From: JAPUDQ01 sp964462335
Lineage (GTDB): Bacteria; Patescibacteriota; Saccharimonadia; Saccharimonadales; Saccharimonadaceae
Direction of reading: 5' to 3'
Length of the DNA: 10,338 bases
Assembly: GCA_964462335.1 (NCBI GenBank)
Contig: CAYWYG010000028.1
Span: 1-10,338, forward strand
Within the stretch, counting starts at the first letter, position 1; each line of letters begins with the position of its first letter. Positions 1-5,865 of this stretch are shown here, in pieces. The notes beneath the pieces are model-generated. The model was given only the letters and a program-made list of their open reading frames with translations. It ran no database searches and was not told the origin of the DNA. The translations under genes and the position numbers were made by a program.

Positions 1-866
1 TTGCCTTTGAAGTCTGATGAGACGAGTTCTTCCTCGGTAACCCCGAGGATACCCTGATAATATGGCTCTTTGGCAGCCTTGCGGAATGTCTCATTTACTT
101 CATCGACAGTGACGTCTCGCTTGAGCACTACCACAAAGTCACTCATGCTCACGACCGGAGTTGGGACACGGACTGAGAGACCACCAAAGCGATCTTTGAG
201 CGCAGGCAATGCCTTGGCCGCTGCGATACTTGCGCCTGTCGTCGTCGGGACGATATTTTCGGCAGCATTACGAGCTTCGCGCAGGTCTTTGGCGGGTGCG
301 TCCTGGAGTTTTTGGCTGGCCGTATAGCTATGGACGGTCGTCATCATGGCTTTGTCGATCCCAAAATGGCTCTCCAACACCGCCATTACAGGCGTGATGC
401 AGTTGGTCGTGCAGCTGGCATTGCTGACGACATCTGTCGCAGACTTGATCTTGTCATCGTTGACCCCGAGCACGATCGTATCAGCACCTTCACCTTTGGC
501 GGGAGCAGAGATGACGACTTTTTTGGCACCGGCTGGGTCGATATGCGCGCGTGCTTTGGCTGGGTCGACGAAGAAACCAGTCGACTCGATCACGACATCG
601 ACACCCATCTCGTCCCATGGTAGGTTGGCTGGTTCTTTTTCGGCGAGCACTCTGACTTTCTTGCCATCGACGACGATCGAATCATCGGTGTAGCTCACCT
701 CGTGCTCGTATTCACCATAGTTAGAGTCATGTTTGAGCAGATGCGCCAGTGTCTTTGTATCCGTCAGGTCGTTTATCGCGACCACCTCTGTATCGCTGCG
801 ATCCCATGCGATCTTAAACGCATTGCGACCGATACGCCCAAACCCATTGATTGCTATCTTTGCCAT
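1..866 (-). CDS. gap: Type I glyceraldehyde-3-phosphate dehydrogenase, 3' end cut by window
   Basis: Glycolytic enzyme that oxidises glyceraldehyde 3-phosphate with phosphate and NAD+ to 1,3-bisphosphoglycerate in the cytoplasm. The first 288 residues of roughly 330 are visible. The N-terminus MAKIAINGFGRIGRN is the classic Rossmann start. An Asp at about residue 33 (VVAINDLTD) is the usual sign of NAD rather than NADP preference. The catalytic motif NASCTTNC puts the nucleophile at Cys152, and His179 lies in TTVHSYTASQ. The substrate loop (PTTTGA) is present. The start is fixed by the ATG at 864-866, which begins the family motif and has a Shine-Dalgarno 7 nt upstream. The gene diverges from rel across a 128-bp gap. 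The missing part is the C-terminal ~40 residues. No oddity is visible in the catalytic residues. Confidence 0.97.
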   Translation of the reverse strand, partial: MAKIAINGFGRIGRNAFKIAWDRSDTEVVAINDLTDTKTLAHLLKHDSNYGEYEHEVSYTDDSIVVDGKKVRVLAEKEPANLPWDEMGVDVVIESTGFFVDPAKARAHIDPAGAKKVVISAPAKGEGADTIVLGVNDDKIKSATDVVSNASCTTNCITPVMAVLESHFGIDKAMMTTVHSYTASQKLQDAPAKDLREARNAAENIVPTTTGASIAAAKALPALKDRFGGLSVRVPTPVVSMSDFVVVLKRDVTVDEVNETFRKAAKEPYYQGILGVTEEELVSSDFKG

Positions 867-873
867 TGTCCCA

Positions 874-911
874 TCCTTTTAAAGCGTTAGCTTGATCTCC
901 TATGTAGTATA
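874..911 (-). promoter_or_regulatory. gap promoter -10 and Shine-Dalgarno
   Basis: On the minus strand a -10 box TATACT lies at 906-911, and AAAAGGA at 874-880 sits 7 nt before the gap ATG. The predicted start of transcription is near 899, giving a leader of about 33 nt. No convincing -35 box is visible. This is a conventional leadered arrangement, unlike the divergent rel gene. Confidence 0.6.
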
Positions 912-950
912 CAACATGACACTGCTACGCGCACGTTGTCACCGTCTTTA

Positions 951-970
951 TGCTCATCGCGCGATGAGCA
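951..970. promoter_or_regulatory. Perfect 20-bp palindrome, candidate operator between gap and rel
   Basis: TGCTCATCGCGCGATGAGCA is its own exact reverse complement with no spacer. It lies upstream of both predicted transcription starts (gap near 899 going left, rel near 995 going right), so it should not be in either RNA, which argues against a terminator. Counting 17 bp back from the rel -10 box, the -35 position falls at about 959-964, inside the palindrome. A dimeric regulator bound here would cover the rel -35 region and sit about 50 bp upstream of the gap start. The binding role is inference; the symmetry is seen directly. Confidence 0.6.
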
Positions 971-978
971 GGCCGAGA

Positions 979-987
979 TGGTACAAT
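979..987 (+). promoter_or_regulatory. Extended -10 promoter of rel, apparently leaderless
   Basis: TGGTACAAT fits a TGn-extended -10 element (TG at 979-980, TACAAT at 982-987). Seven nucleotides separate it from the in-frame ATG at 995, so transcription should begin at or next to that codon. No Shine-Dalgarno precedes the start. An upstream in-frame ATG at 986 overlaps this box and so cannot be used from this promoter. The palindrome at 951-970 covers the -35 position. Confidence 0.55.
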
Positions 988-994
988 GAGGTAT

Positions 995-2458
995 ATGAAG
1001 ATGAGTGAGTGTATCGCAAAAGCTCGAGAGGTATTTGACGAAGACCAGATGGTTGAGATACAGGACGCTATCACACTTGCCACCGACAAACACAAAGGCC
1101 AAAAACGCAAAAGTGGCGAGCCCTATATCACCCACCCTCTCGCCGTCGCAGGCATACTCTGTGATTGGGGCATGGACATCGACTCGATATTGGCCGGCAT
1201 ACTGCATGATACGCTGGAAGATACTGACCTCACAACCGAAGAAATCGAAAAGCGTTTCGGACATGATGTGGCATTTCTCGTCGATGGCGTCACCAAAATC
1301 AGCAAGGCTCGTTCTGGTATGCGTGATATCGACAGTTACCTACCTAGTACGAAAGATAACTTGACAAAGCTCCTGATTGCCGTCGGTGAGGACGTGCGCG
1401 TCGTGATCATCAAATTGGCCGATAGGCTGCACAATATGCAGACGCTGCAGCATATGCCTCCAGAGAAACAAAAGAAGATCGCGCGCGAGACACTCGAGGT
1501 ATTTGCTCCGCTTGCAGATCGGCTCAATATGGGACGAGTACGCGTCCAATTGGAGGAACTTGCCTTTTCATATCTGGAGCCAAAGACGTTTAAGCGCTTG
1601 AGCCACGAGATCAAAAGTCGTCTCGGCAAGAGTCATCGGAAGCTCGCGACAGTACGCCATAACGTCGATAAAAAACTGACTGAAGAAGCTGTGACACACA
1701 CCATGGATGGCCGGGTTAAAAGTGTCTACAGCTTGCACAAAAAATTGCAGAAGATACCTGATATCAATGAGATATATGATTTGATTGCACTACGTGTCAT
1801 TGTCGACGACGTCGCAACATGCTATCGAGTACTGGGTATTATTCATGGGATGTACCAGCCTATGGTCAAGCGTATCAAAGATTACATCGCCCGCCCAAAA
1901 CCAAATGGGTACCAGAGCCTTCACACAACCGTCATGACAAACAACGGCGAGATCGTCGAGTTCCAAATACGCACACATGCGATGCACGAATACTCCGAAC
2001 GGGGGCTCGCCGCCAGCTTTCATTACAATGAGCAAAAACTCTCTGAGGCATACAAAAAAGGACAGATCGGCGCCATGCCTGCTGATCTGGCATGGATCAC
2101 CGAACTCCAAGAAGTCGCAGCTAAATTACGTGACGGCAAAGATGTCGATGTCGAAAACCTCAAGCCGCGCCTCTTCAAAGATCAGATATTTGTCTACTCC
2201 CCCAAAGGCGACATCTTCACTCTACCGGAAGGCTCGTTTCCCCTCGATTTTGCCTACCGTGTTCACAGCGATGTCGCCAAGACAGCGGTCGGGTTCAAAG
2301 TCAATGGCAAGATGGTGCCGTTTGATCGTGTCCTCGAAAATGGCGACCACATCGAGATCATCACCAAACGCAACACCGGACCGTCACTTCACTGGTTTAA
2401 AACAGTCTTGACCAGCCATGCCCGAGAGAAACTGCGCGCTCAGTTAAAGAAACAATAA
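995..2458 (+). CDS. rel: Rel-type (p)ppGpp synthetase/hydrolase lacking the C-terminal regulatory domains
   Basis: Makes the alarmone (p)ppGpp from ATP and GTP/GDP and hydrolyses it to GTP/GDP and pyrophosphate; cytoplasmic. Residues count from the ATG at 995. The N-terminal HD hydrolase domain keeps its metal ligands: His47 (in ITHP), His71-Asp72 (ILHDTLEDT) and Asp143 (LADRLHNM). The synthetase domain has Asp262 (IYDLIALRV), the NGYQSLHTT loop and Glu322 (VEFQIRT). R293-I-K-D296 is the RxKD signature of bifunctional enzymes rather than the ExDD of synthetase-only RelA. A TGS domain runs from about residue 396 to 460. The protein then stops at 487 residues, while typical long Rel/SpoT proteins exceed 700 with helical, zinc-finger/CC and ACT domains. 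Only 48 bp remain before the convergent Nudix gene, so there is no decayed remnant of those domains. An in-frame ATG at 986 is also possible, but it overlaps the predicted -10 box; ATG 1001 is another candidate. Confidence 0.95.
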   Translation: MKMSECIAKAREVFDEDQMVEIQDAITLATDKHKGQKRKSGEPYITHPLAVAGILCDWGMDIDSILAGILHDTLEDTDLTTEEIEKRFGHDVAFLVDGVTKISKARSGMRDIDSYLPSTKDNLTKLLIAVGEDVRVVIIKLADRLHNMQTLQHMPPEKQKKIARETLEVFAPLADRLNMGRVRVQLEELAFSYLEPKTFKRLSHEIKSRLGKSHRKLATVRHNVDKKLTEEAVTHTMDGRVKSVYSLHKKLQKIPDINEIYDLIALRVIVDDVATCYRVLGIIHGMYQPMVKRIKDYIARPKPNGYQSLHTTVMTNNGEIVEFQIRTHAMHEYSERGLAASFHYNEQKLSEAYKKGQIGAMPADLAWITELQEVAAKLRDGKDVDVENLKPRLFKDQIFVYSPKGDIFTLPEGSFPLDFAYRVHSDVAKTAVGFKVNGKMVPFDRVLENGDHIEIITKRNTGPSLHWFKTVLTSHAREKLRAQLKKQ

Positions 2459-2506
2459 GTACGATCTACTACTGACATCAAAGCTCTAGATCAAAGCTCC
2501 GTATCG

Positions 2507-2953
2507 CTACGCATCTAGCAGCCGCTCAAGACGAATTTTATAAAATGCATGTTCGATAAACCCATCAAAGTACATGCCCGTAAAATCTACCTGCCATAAC
2601 TCGTCGGGCAATGTCCACTTGTATGCTTCGTGCTCATAGCTCAACGTGACCTCAACCGTTTCAGCTAGCCGTATCAGATAGAGTGATCTCGTCAATTCAT
2701 ACCCGTATTCGGAAAATAGTTCTGTCGATGTATACAATTCATGGATCTCAGCCTGTGTACAGTCTATTCCAGTTTCTTCGGTCACCTCTCGAATGATCCC
2801 ATCATATGGAGTTTCACCTTGCTCGATGATGCCGCCTGGCAAATCGTACGCATACGACAACTGAGGATATTTTGTATGCTCGCCAATCGTCAATACCAGC
2901 ACTTTACCATCACCGTCAACAACCAAGGCCTTGGCGATAGAACCAGTTCGCAT
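2507..2953 (-). CDS. Nudix hydrolase
   Basis: Predicted to cleave a nucleoside diphosphate linked to another group, using divalent metal, in the cytoplasm. The Nudix box GX5EX7REUXEEXGU is complete at residues 41-63: G41, E47, then REVTEETGI with R55, E56, E59 and E60. At 148 residues it is a single-domain Nudix protein with no extra module, so the substrate cannot be read from sequence. It follows ppa on the same strand with 38 nt between genes and no promoter of its own that I recognise, so the two probably share a transcript. No good Shine-Dalgarno is seen. I chose the ATG at 2953; a TTG at 2974 in the same frame would add seven residues. It converges on rel, with 48 bp between the stops and no clear terminator hairpin. 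Confidence 0.92.
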   Translation of the reverse strand: MRTGSIAKALVVDGDGKVLVLTIGEHTKYPQLSYAYDLPGGIIEQGETPYDGIIREVTEETGIDCTQAEIHELYTSTELFSEYGYELTRSLYLIRLAETVEVTLSYEHEAYKWTLPDELWQVDFTGMYFDGFIEHAFYKIRLERLLDA

Positions 2954-2991
2954 TGTACTTTTTCCAAATTCCAAAATCTATGATCCGATAT

Positions 2992-3525
2992 CTACTTATT
3001 GGCGCCGTATCGTTCGATACACTCATTGATAATCCGCGTTGCTTCTGCCGCATCACCCCAGCCGACGACACGTGTCGTGCCTGGCTTTTTGAGATCTTTG
3101 TAGTGCGCAAAATGATGCTCGATCTTCTGTTTCCATCGGTCGTGGAGATCGGCAAGACTTTTGATTGCATTGTCGGTGTTGCGGTCATCTTCTGGCACGC
3201 AGATGATCTTGTCATCGACCTCTCCATCATCTTCAAACTTGAGCACAGCGATTACCTTGGCTTTGAGAAACACCCCAGTCGGGATCGGATCGTTCGTAAG
3301 GACAAGTGTATCGAGTTCGTCACCATCCTCGTCGAGCGTCTGCGGGATAAATCCATAATTGACCGGCTTGGCAAAGATGCTCGGTTCCACGCGATCGAGT
3401 TCAAACGCCGCAACCTTGCGGTTCCATTCGATTTTGAGCGTTGACCACTTTGGGATCTCGATGACAGTGTTGATGACGCCACTCGCGACATCACCGGGGG
3501 TAAGAACTTTGTTAAAATCAGGCAT
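2992..3525 (-). CDS. ppa: Family I inorganic pyrophosphatase
   Basis: Hydrolyses pyrophosphate to two phosphates, pulling biosynthetic reactions forward; soluble, usually a hexamer. The 177-residue length is normal for the bacterial family I enzyme. The metal-binding motif DGDELD supplies Asp67, Asp69 and Asp72. Asp99 and Asp104, followed by Lys106, align with the second metal cluster (E. coli D97, D102, K104). Lys31, Arg45 and Tyr57 (VNYGFIP) match conserved active-site positions, as does the HYK at about 140-142. In the PROSITE-type signature the position after the last Asp is Thr, a minor departure. The start is set by a strong Shine-Dalgarno. The gene diverges from gdpd and heads a probable two-gene unit with the Nudix gene. 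Confidence 0.97.
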   Translation of the reverse strand: MPDFNKVLTPGDVASGVINTVIEIPKWSTLKIEWNRKVAAFELDRVEPSIFAKPVNYGFIPQTLDEDGDELDTLVLTNDPIPTGVFLKAKVIAVLKFEDDGEVDDKIICVPEDDRNTDNAIKSLADLHDRWKQKIEHHFAHYKDLKKPGTTRVVGWGDAAEATRIINECIERYGANK

Positions 3526-3531
3526 ACTGTG

Positions 3532-3575
3532 CTCCTTTGGTTAATCGTCTTACATTATTTACTGTATGTATTATA
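3532..3575 (-). promoter_or_regulatory. ppa promoter and Shine-Dalgarno
   Basis: On the minus strand TATAAT at 3570-3575 is a consensus -10 box. AAAGGAG at 3532-3538 lies 6 nt before the ATG of ppa. The leader is predicted to be about 38 nt. No clear -35 is present. The intergenic region to gdpd (3526-3645) holds this promoter and the divergent gdpd promoter and nothing else that I can identify. Confidence 0.65.
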
Positions 3576-3630
3576 CCCCTTATTTATTAGTTTGCGATTC
3601 CTAACATATCAGGAACTGAAATATGAAAAG

Positions 3631-3639
3631 TGCTATACT
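3631..3639 (+). promoter_or_regulatory. Extended -10 promoter of gdpd, leaderless
   Basis: TGCTATACT is a TGn-extended -10 element with the hexamer TATACT at 3634-3639. Only 6 nt separate it from the ATG at 3646, so the predicted first transcribed base is the A of the start codon. There is no Shine-Dalgarno. This site decides the start: the open frame continues upstream to 3529, but that extra part contains the promoter and lies ahead of the GHRG motif that opens the family fold. Confidence 0.65.
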
Positions 3640-3645
3640 GTCGCT

Positions 3646-4323
3646 ATGTTAGTCATTGGTCATCGTGGTGCAGCCGGAGAAAAGCCTGAAAACTCGCTGG
3701 CAGCGATCAAAGCCGGCATGCGGTCTGGTGCCGATATCCTCGAGTTTGATATCCGTCTCACGAAAGACGATCAGCTAGTACTGCTACACGATGACAACTT
3801 GAAACGAACACATGATATCGATGCACGTATCGCCGATCACACGCTCAAACAGATCCAGAGGCTCACTGCGGGAACTGCCGCACCGATCTGCACGCTCCGA
3901 GAAGTATTTGAGACGGCACTGGGTCGCATCATGCTCAATATTGAGCTCAAGGACAAAGCTACCGGTATTCACGTGCTCGAGCTTTTACGCGAGCCAGAGT
4001 TTAAGGGCAACGAGGATATGGTATTTCTCTCATCATTTTCCGCGCGCGAGCTATCCCGCGTCCGTGCGCTCAGCAAAAAGATCAAACTCGCCATGCTCAT
4101 GCGACTCAACCCGTTTGCATTTCTTGCCTGGGAACGCAAATTGCATCTCAGCGCGGTTGGATTTCACCGTTTGCACCTCAATCCTCTCTCTATCCAGGCG
4201 GCACACCAACTCGATATGTTCGTCTATGTCTATACCGTCAACCGTCCTGCTGCCCGCAAAAATCTCGAGCGCCAAGGCGTCGACGGCATCGTCACCGACT
4301 ACCCGAGTAAATTTGCAGGGTAG
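3646..4323 (+). CDS. Glycerophosphodiester phosphodiesterase (GDPD family)
   Basis: Predicted to hydrolyse glycerophosphodiesters to glycerol 3-phosphate and an alcohol, salvaging deacylated phospholipid head groups. The 225-residue protein starts directly with the family motif: LVIGHRGAAGEKPENS gives His6, Arg7, Glu15 and Asn16. Glu33 and Asp35 (LEFDIRLTKD) are the metal ligands, and His48 (LLHDD) is the second catalytic His. Later family blocks follow: LNIELKD, the FHRLHLNP strand, VYVYTVN and a C-terminal VDGIVTDYP. There is no signal peptide or membrane segment, so it should be cytoplasmic, like UgpQ rather than periplasmic GlpQ. It stands alone on the plus strand with its own leaderless promoter. 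Its stop is at the edge of the heptamer array shared with trxB. Confidence 0.93.
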   Translation: MLVIGHRGAAGEKPENSLAAIKAGMRSGADILEFDIRLTKDDQLVLLHDDNLKRTHDIDARIADHTLKQIQRLTAGTAAPICTLREVFETALGRIMLNIELKDKATGIHVLELLREPEFKGNEDMVFLSSFSARELSRVRALSKKIKLAMLMRLNPFAFLAWERKLHLSAVGFHRLHLNPLSIQAAHQLDMFVYVYTVNRPAARKNLERQGVDGIVTDYPSKFAG

Positions 4324-4325
4324 AT

Positions 4326-4427
4326 GATGGACGTTAGACATTAGACGATAGACTCAAAAAACATATCGCACTGAATCAATTGTGTTCTTAGCGTCTAACA
4401 TCCAATATCCAATGTCCAATGTCTATT
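4326..4427. repeat. Inverted array of degenerate 7-bp units, probable 3' hairpin of trxB
   Basis: Four contiguous plus-strand heptamers occupy 4326-4353 (for example GTTAGAC at 4333-4339). Five contiguous heptamers of the same family occupy 4393-4427 on the minus strand (for example ATTGGAC at 4414-4420). All nine fit RWTRGAY. The arms are 39 nt apart and in opposite orientation. In the trxB (minus) RNA, pairing unit by unit gives about 24 of 28 positions paired, four of them G-U. On the gdpd (plus) RNA those four become A-C mismatches. The last unit overlaps the trxB stop codon at 4423-4425. A role in termination or 3'-end protection is inferred from the position between convergent genes. 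Confidence 0.7.
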
Positions 4428-5373
4428 TGCGGGCTAGTTCATCCAGATACTCGCGCATACGTAGCGCCGCGGTAGCACCTTCGCCGACGGCGCTGGCGAT
4501 CTGAGCGGTTGCACCCGACCGCACGTCGCCACTGGCAAACACGCCTGGCATCGTCGTCTGCAGACCGATATCAGTTTTGACCATACCGATCTCATCGAGC
4601 TCGATCGCAGAGCTTTTCAAAAACCCAGTATTTGGCAGTAGTCCTATAAAGACAAACACTCCGTCAACCGCCAGTGTGGATTGCTCGCCATCATGCGTCA
4701 CTTTCACCCCGGATACAGTTTTTCCATCTGTCGAGACGATCTCATCGGTCGTCGTCGCGAGATAAACCGTGATCTTGCCAGCCTTCACCGCATCGTCGAG
4801 TTCGTGCTGGAGCACGTCGCTGGCGCGTAACTCTGAGCGTACCAGCAGGTCGATATGAGTCGCGAATTTGGTCAGAAACAGCGCTTCTTGGACGGCCGAG
4901 TTGCCGCCGCCGACAACTGCAAGTTTTTTCTCACGATAAAACGCGCCATCACACGTTGCACAGTAATGCACACCACGGCCATAATATTCGGCTTCGCCCG
5001 GAATACCGAGCTTCTTGTAGTCAGACCCTGTTGCGATCAGTACAGCACGAGCCTTGAGTACGCCATCCATCATCGTCACGATTTCTTTGTAATCACCCTT
5101 ATCGACAATGCTCACTACCTCACCATAGCGGATATCAGCGCCAAATCGCTTGGCTTGTGCTTCGAGTTGCTCGGCGAGTTTGAGCCCTTCGATGCCATCG
5201 GCAAAGCCCGGATAGTTATCCACCCAGTCAGTTGTCGCAGCAAGTCCGCCCACCACGCCTTTTTCGAGCAAAACTGTATCGAGGTCTTCGCGCGTCGTAT
5301 AGACCGCCGCTGCCAATGCACTTGGCCCTGCGCCGATCATGATGATGTCGTGGAGAGTAGTGTCGTGTTCCAT
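4423..5373 (-). CDS. trxB: Thioredoxin reductase (NAD(P)H, FAD-dependent)
   Basis: Low-molecular-weight flavoprotein that passes electrons from a pyridine nucleotide through FAD and a redox disulfide to thioredoxin or a glutaredoxin-like partner; cytoplasmic. At 316 residues it has family length. The FAD motif is G14-A-G-P-S-A19. The redox-active pair is Cys138 and Cys141 in CATCD, close to the E. coli positions 135/138. The nucleotide-binding loop GGGNSAVQEA is present, and the C-terminal FAD block ASGDVR is intact. The NADPH-phosphate motif HRRxxxR is only partly kept: the matching stretch reads LVRSELR, so the His and first Arg are missing. The gene lies downstream of a glutaredoxin-like gene, a likely electron acceptor. 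The ATG at 5373 has no Shine-Dalgarno at normal spacing. Confidence 0.95.
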   Translation of the reverse strand: MEHDTTLHDIIMIGAGPSALAAAVYTTREDLDTVLLEKGVVGGLAATTDWVDNYPGFADGIEGLKLAEQLEAQAKRFGADIRYGEVVSIVDKGDYKEIVTMMDGVLKARAVLIATGSDYKKLGIPGEAEYYGRGVHYCATCDGAFYREKKLAVVGGGNSAVQEALFLTKFATHIDLLVRSELRASDVLQHELDDAVKAGKITVYLATTTDEIVSTDGKTVSGVKVTHDGEQSTLAVDGVFVFIGLLPNTGFLKSSAIELDEIGMVKTDIGLQTTMPGVFASGDVRSGATAQIASAVGEGATAALRMREYLDELARK

Positions 5374-5377
5374 ACGT

Positions 5378-5385
5378 GTTATATC
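5378..5385 (-). promoter_or_regulatory. Possible trxB -10 box close to the start codon
   Basis: GATATAAC on the minus strand contains TATAAC (5378-5383), four nt before the ATG, or GATATA (5380-5385), six nt before it. Either would give a leaderless or nearly leaderless trxB message. There is no TGn extension, and the purine run AAGGGG is 13 nt from the ATG, too far for a normal Shine-Dalgarno. This is weaker than the rel, gdpd and ABC cases. Confidence 0.3.
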
Positions 5386-5410
5386 GCCCCTTGGTTGGTA
5401 ACTGTGGTTA

Positions 5411-5529
5411 AATCAGTTTTCATTAAATTTTCAATTGACAGTTCACACACATAGACACATCCAGACTACGTTGTTTGATCATTGAGAACTGTCAACTCAT
5501 TGTAAATTGTAAACTGTGAACTGTAAATT
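5411..5529. repeat. Second inverted heptamer element between grx and trxB
   Basis: The 167-bp gap between grx and trxB holds units fitting AYTGWVA. On the plus strand there are two at 5481-5494, a 4-nt break, then four in a row at 5499-5526 (ATTGTAA twice, ACTGTGA, ACTGTAA). On the minus strand ACTGTCA and ATTGAAA lie within 5428-5441, followed by more degenerate AT-rich sequence. The arms form an inverted repeat, 5433-5447 against 5515-5529, matching at 14 of 15 positions. The same left arm also matches 5486-5495 over 10 of 10 positions (5435-5444), so two exclusive hairpins are possible. It begins about 11 nt past the grx stop codon. It resembles the element at 4326-4427 in design but not in unit sequence. 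Confidence 0.6.
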
Positions 5530-5540
5530 TTTCCTATCAC

Positions 5541-5792
5541 TTAGGCAATCGCTTGCATCAGTGCGCTCGGGTTCCAGCCGATCGACGCCACCTGCTCGTC
5601 ACCTGCCTCGTTCGTCACCGTGACTACCGGTACAGTACGCGCACCACTCTTGGCGACGATAGCCGCCTCGGCCTCGTGGTCATCATCGATATTGACGACA
5701 CGATATGTTTTGCCTTTGAGATCAAGCAGCTTTTTGACTTGGACACAATAGCTACACGTCGTCCGTGTATAGACTGTTATTTGTTTTGACAT
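5541..5792 (-). CDS. Glutaredoxin-like thiol-disulfide protein (Grx/NrdH/mycoredoxin type)
   Basis: Small thioredoxin-fold protein of 83 residues that should exchange dithiols with protein disulfides or ribonucleotide reductase. The redox motif is Cys13-Ser-Tyr-Cys16 after the ITVYTRTT strand. The cis-proline loop TVP follows at 53-55, and GWNP near the C-terminus corresponds to the conserved G-x-x-P region of NrdH and glutaredoxins. CSYC differs from the classic CPYC of glutaredoxin and the CVQC typical of NrdH, so the exact class is open. trxB lies next downstream on the same strand, which favours reduction by TrxB rather than by glutathione; that is inference. The start is fixed by AAGGAGG just upstream. 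Its own promoter and a 73-nt gap separate it from fkbp. Confidence 0.92.
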   Translation of the reverse strand: MSKQITVYTRTTCSYCVQVKKLLDLKGKTYRVVNIDDDHEAEAAIVAKSGARTVPVVTVTNEAGDEQVASIGWNPSALMQAIA

Positions 5793-5795
5793 ACC

Positions 5796-5842
5796 CCTCC
5801 TTATTACTCATCCTATTATATAGCGCCTTAGCGTAAGCGCAA
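5796..5842 (-). promoter_or_regulatory. grx promoter and strong Shine-Dalgarno
   Basis: Minus strand: TTGCGC at 5837-5842 as a partial -35, a 16-bp spacer, TATAAT at 5815-5820, then AAGGAGG at 5796-5802 three nt before the ATG (AAGGAGGGG if extended). The leader is about 15 nt. An imperfect GCGC-bounded dyad at 5824-5841 overlaps the -35 and spacer. It could be a regulator site or part of the fkbp terminator; I cannot decide. Confidence 0.65.
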
Positions 5843-5865
5843 TACACTATATATTGTGTTTTTTA

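Noticed and set aside
2477..2499. Direct repeat ATCAAAGCTC (two copies, 13 bp apart) between rel and the Nudix gene
   Set aside because: Two short direct copies do not fold into a hairpin and are too little to call an element; possibly chance.
3529..3645. 39-residue hydrophobic N-terminal extension of the GDPD protein, which could pass for a signal peptide
   Set aside because: The stretch contains the divergent ppa promoter and the gdpd -10 box, and the family fold begins at the ATG at 3646.
4855..5454. 199-codon open frame on the plus strand
   Set aside because: It is antisense to trxB and runs into the heptamer element; no motif or ribosome site supports it.
4326..5529. CRISPR array or integron attachment sites
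   Set aside because: The repeats are 7-bp degenerate units without spacers of regular length, and no cas or integrase gene is nearby.
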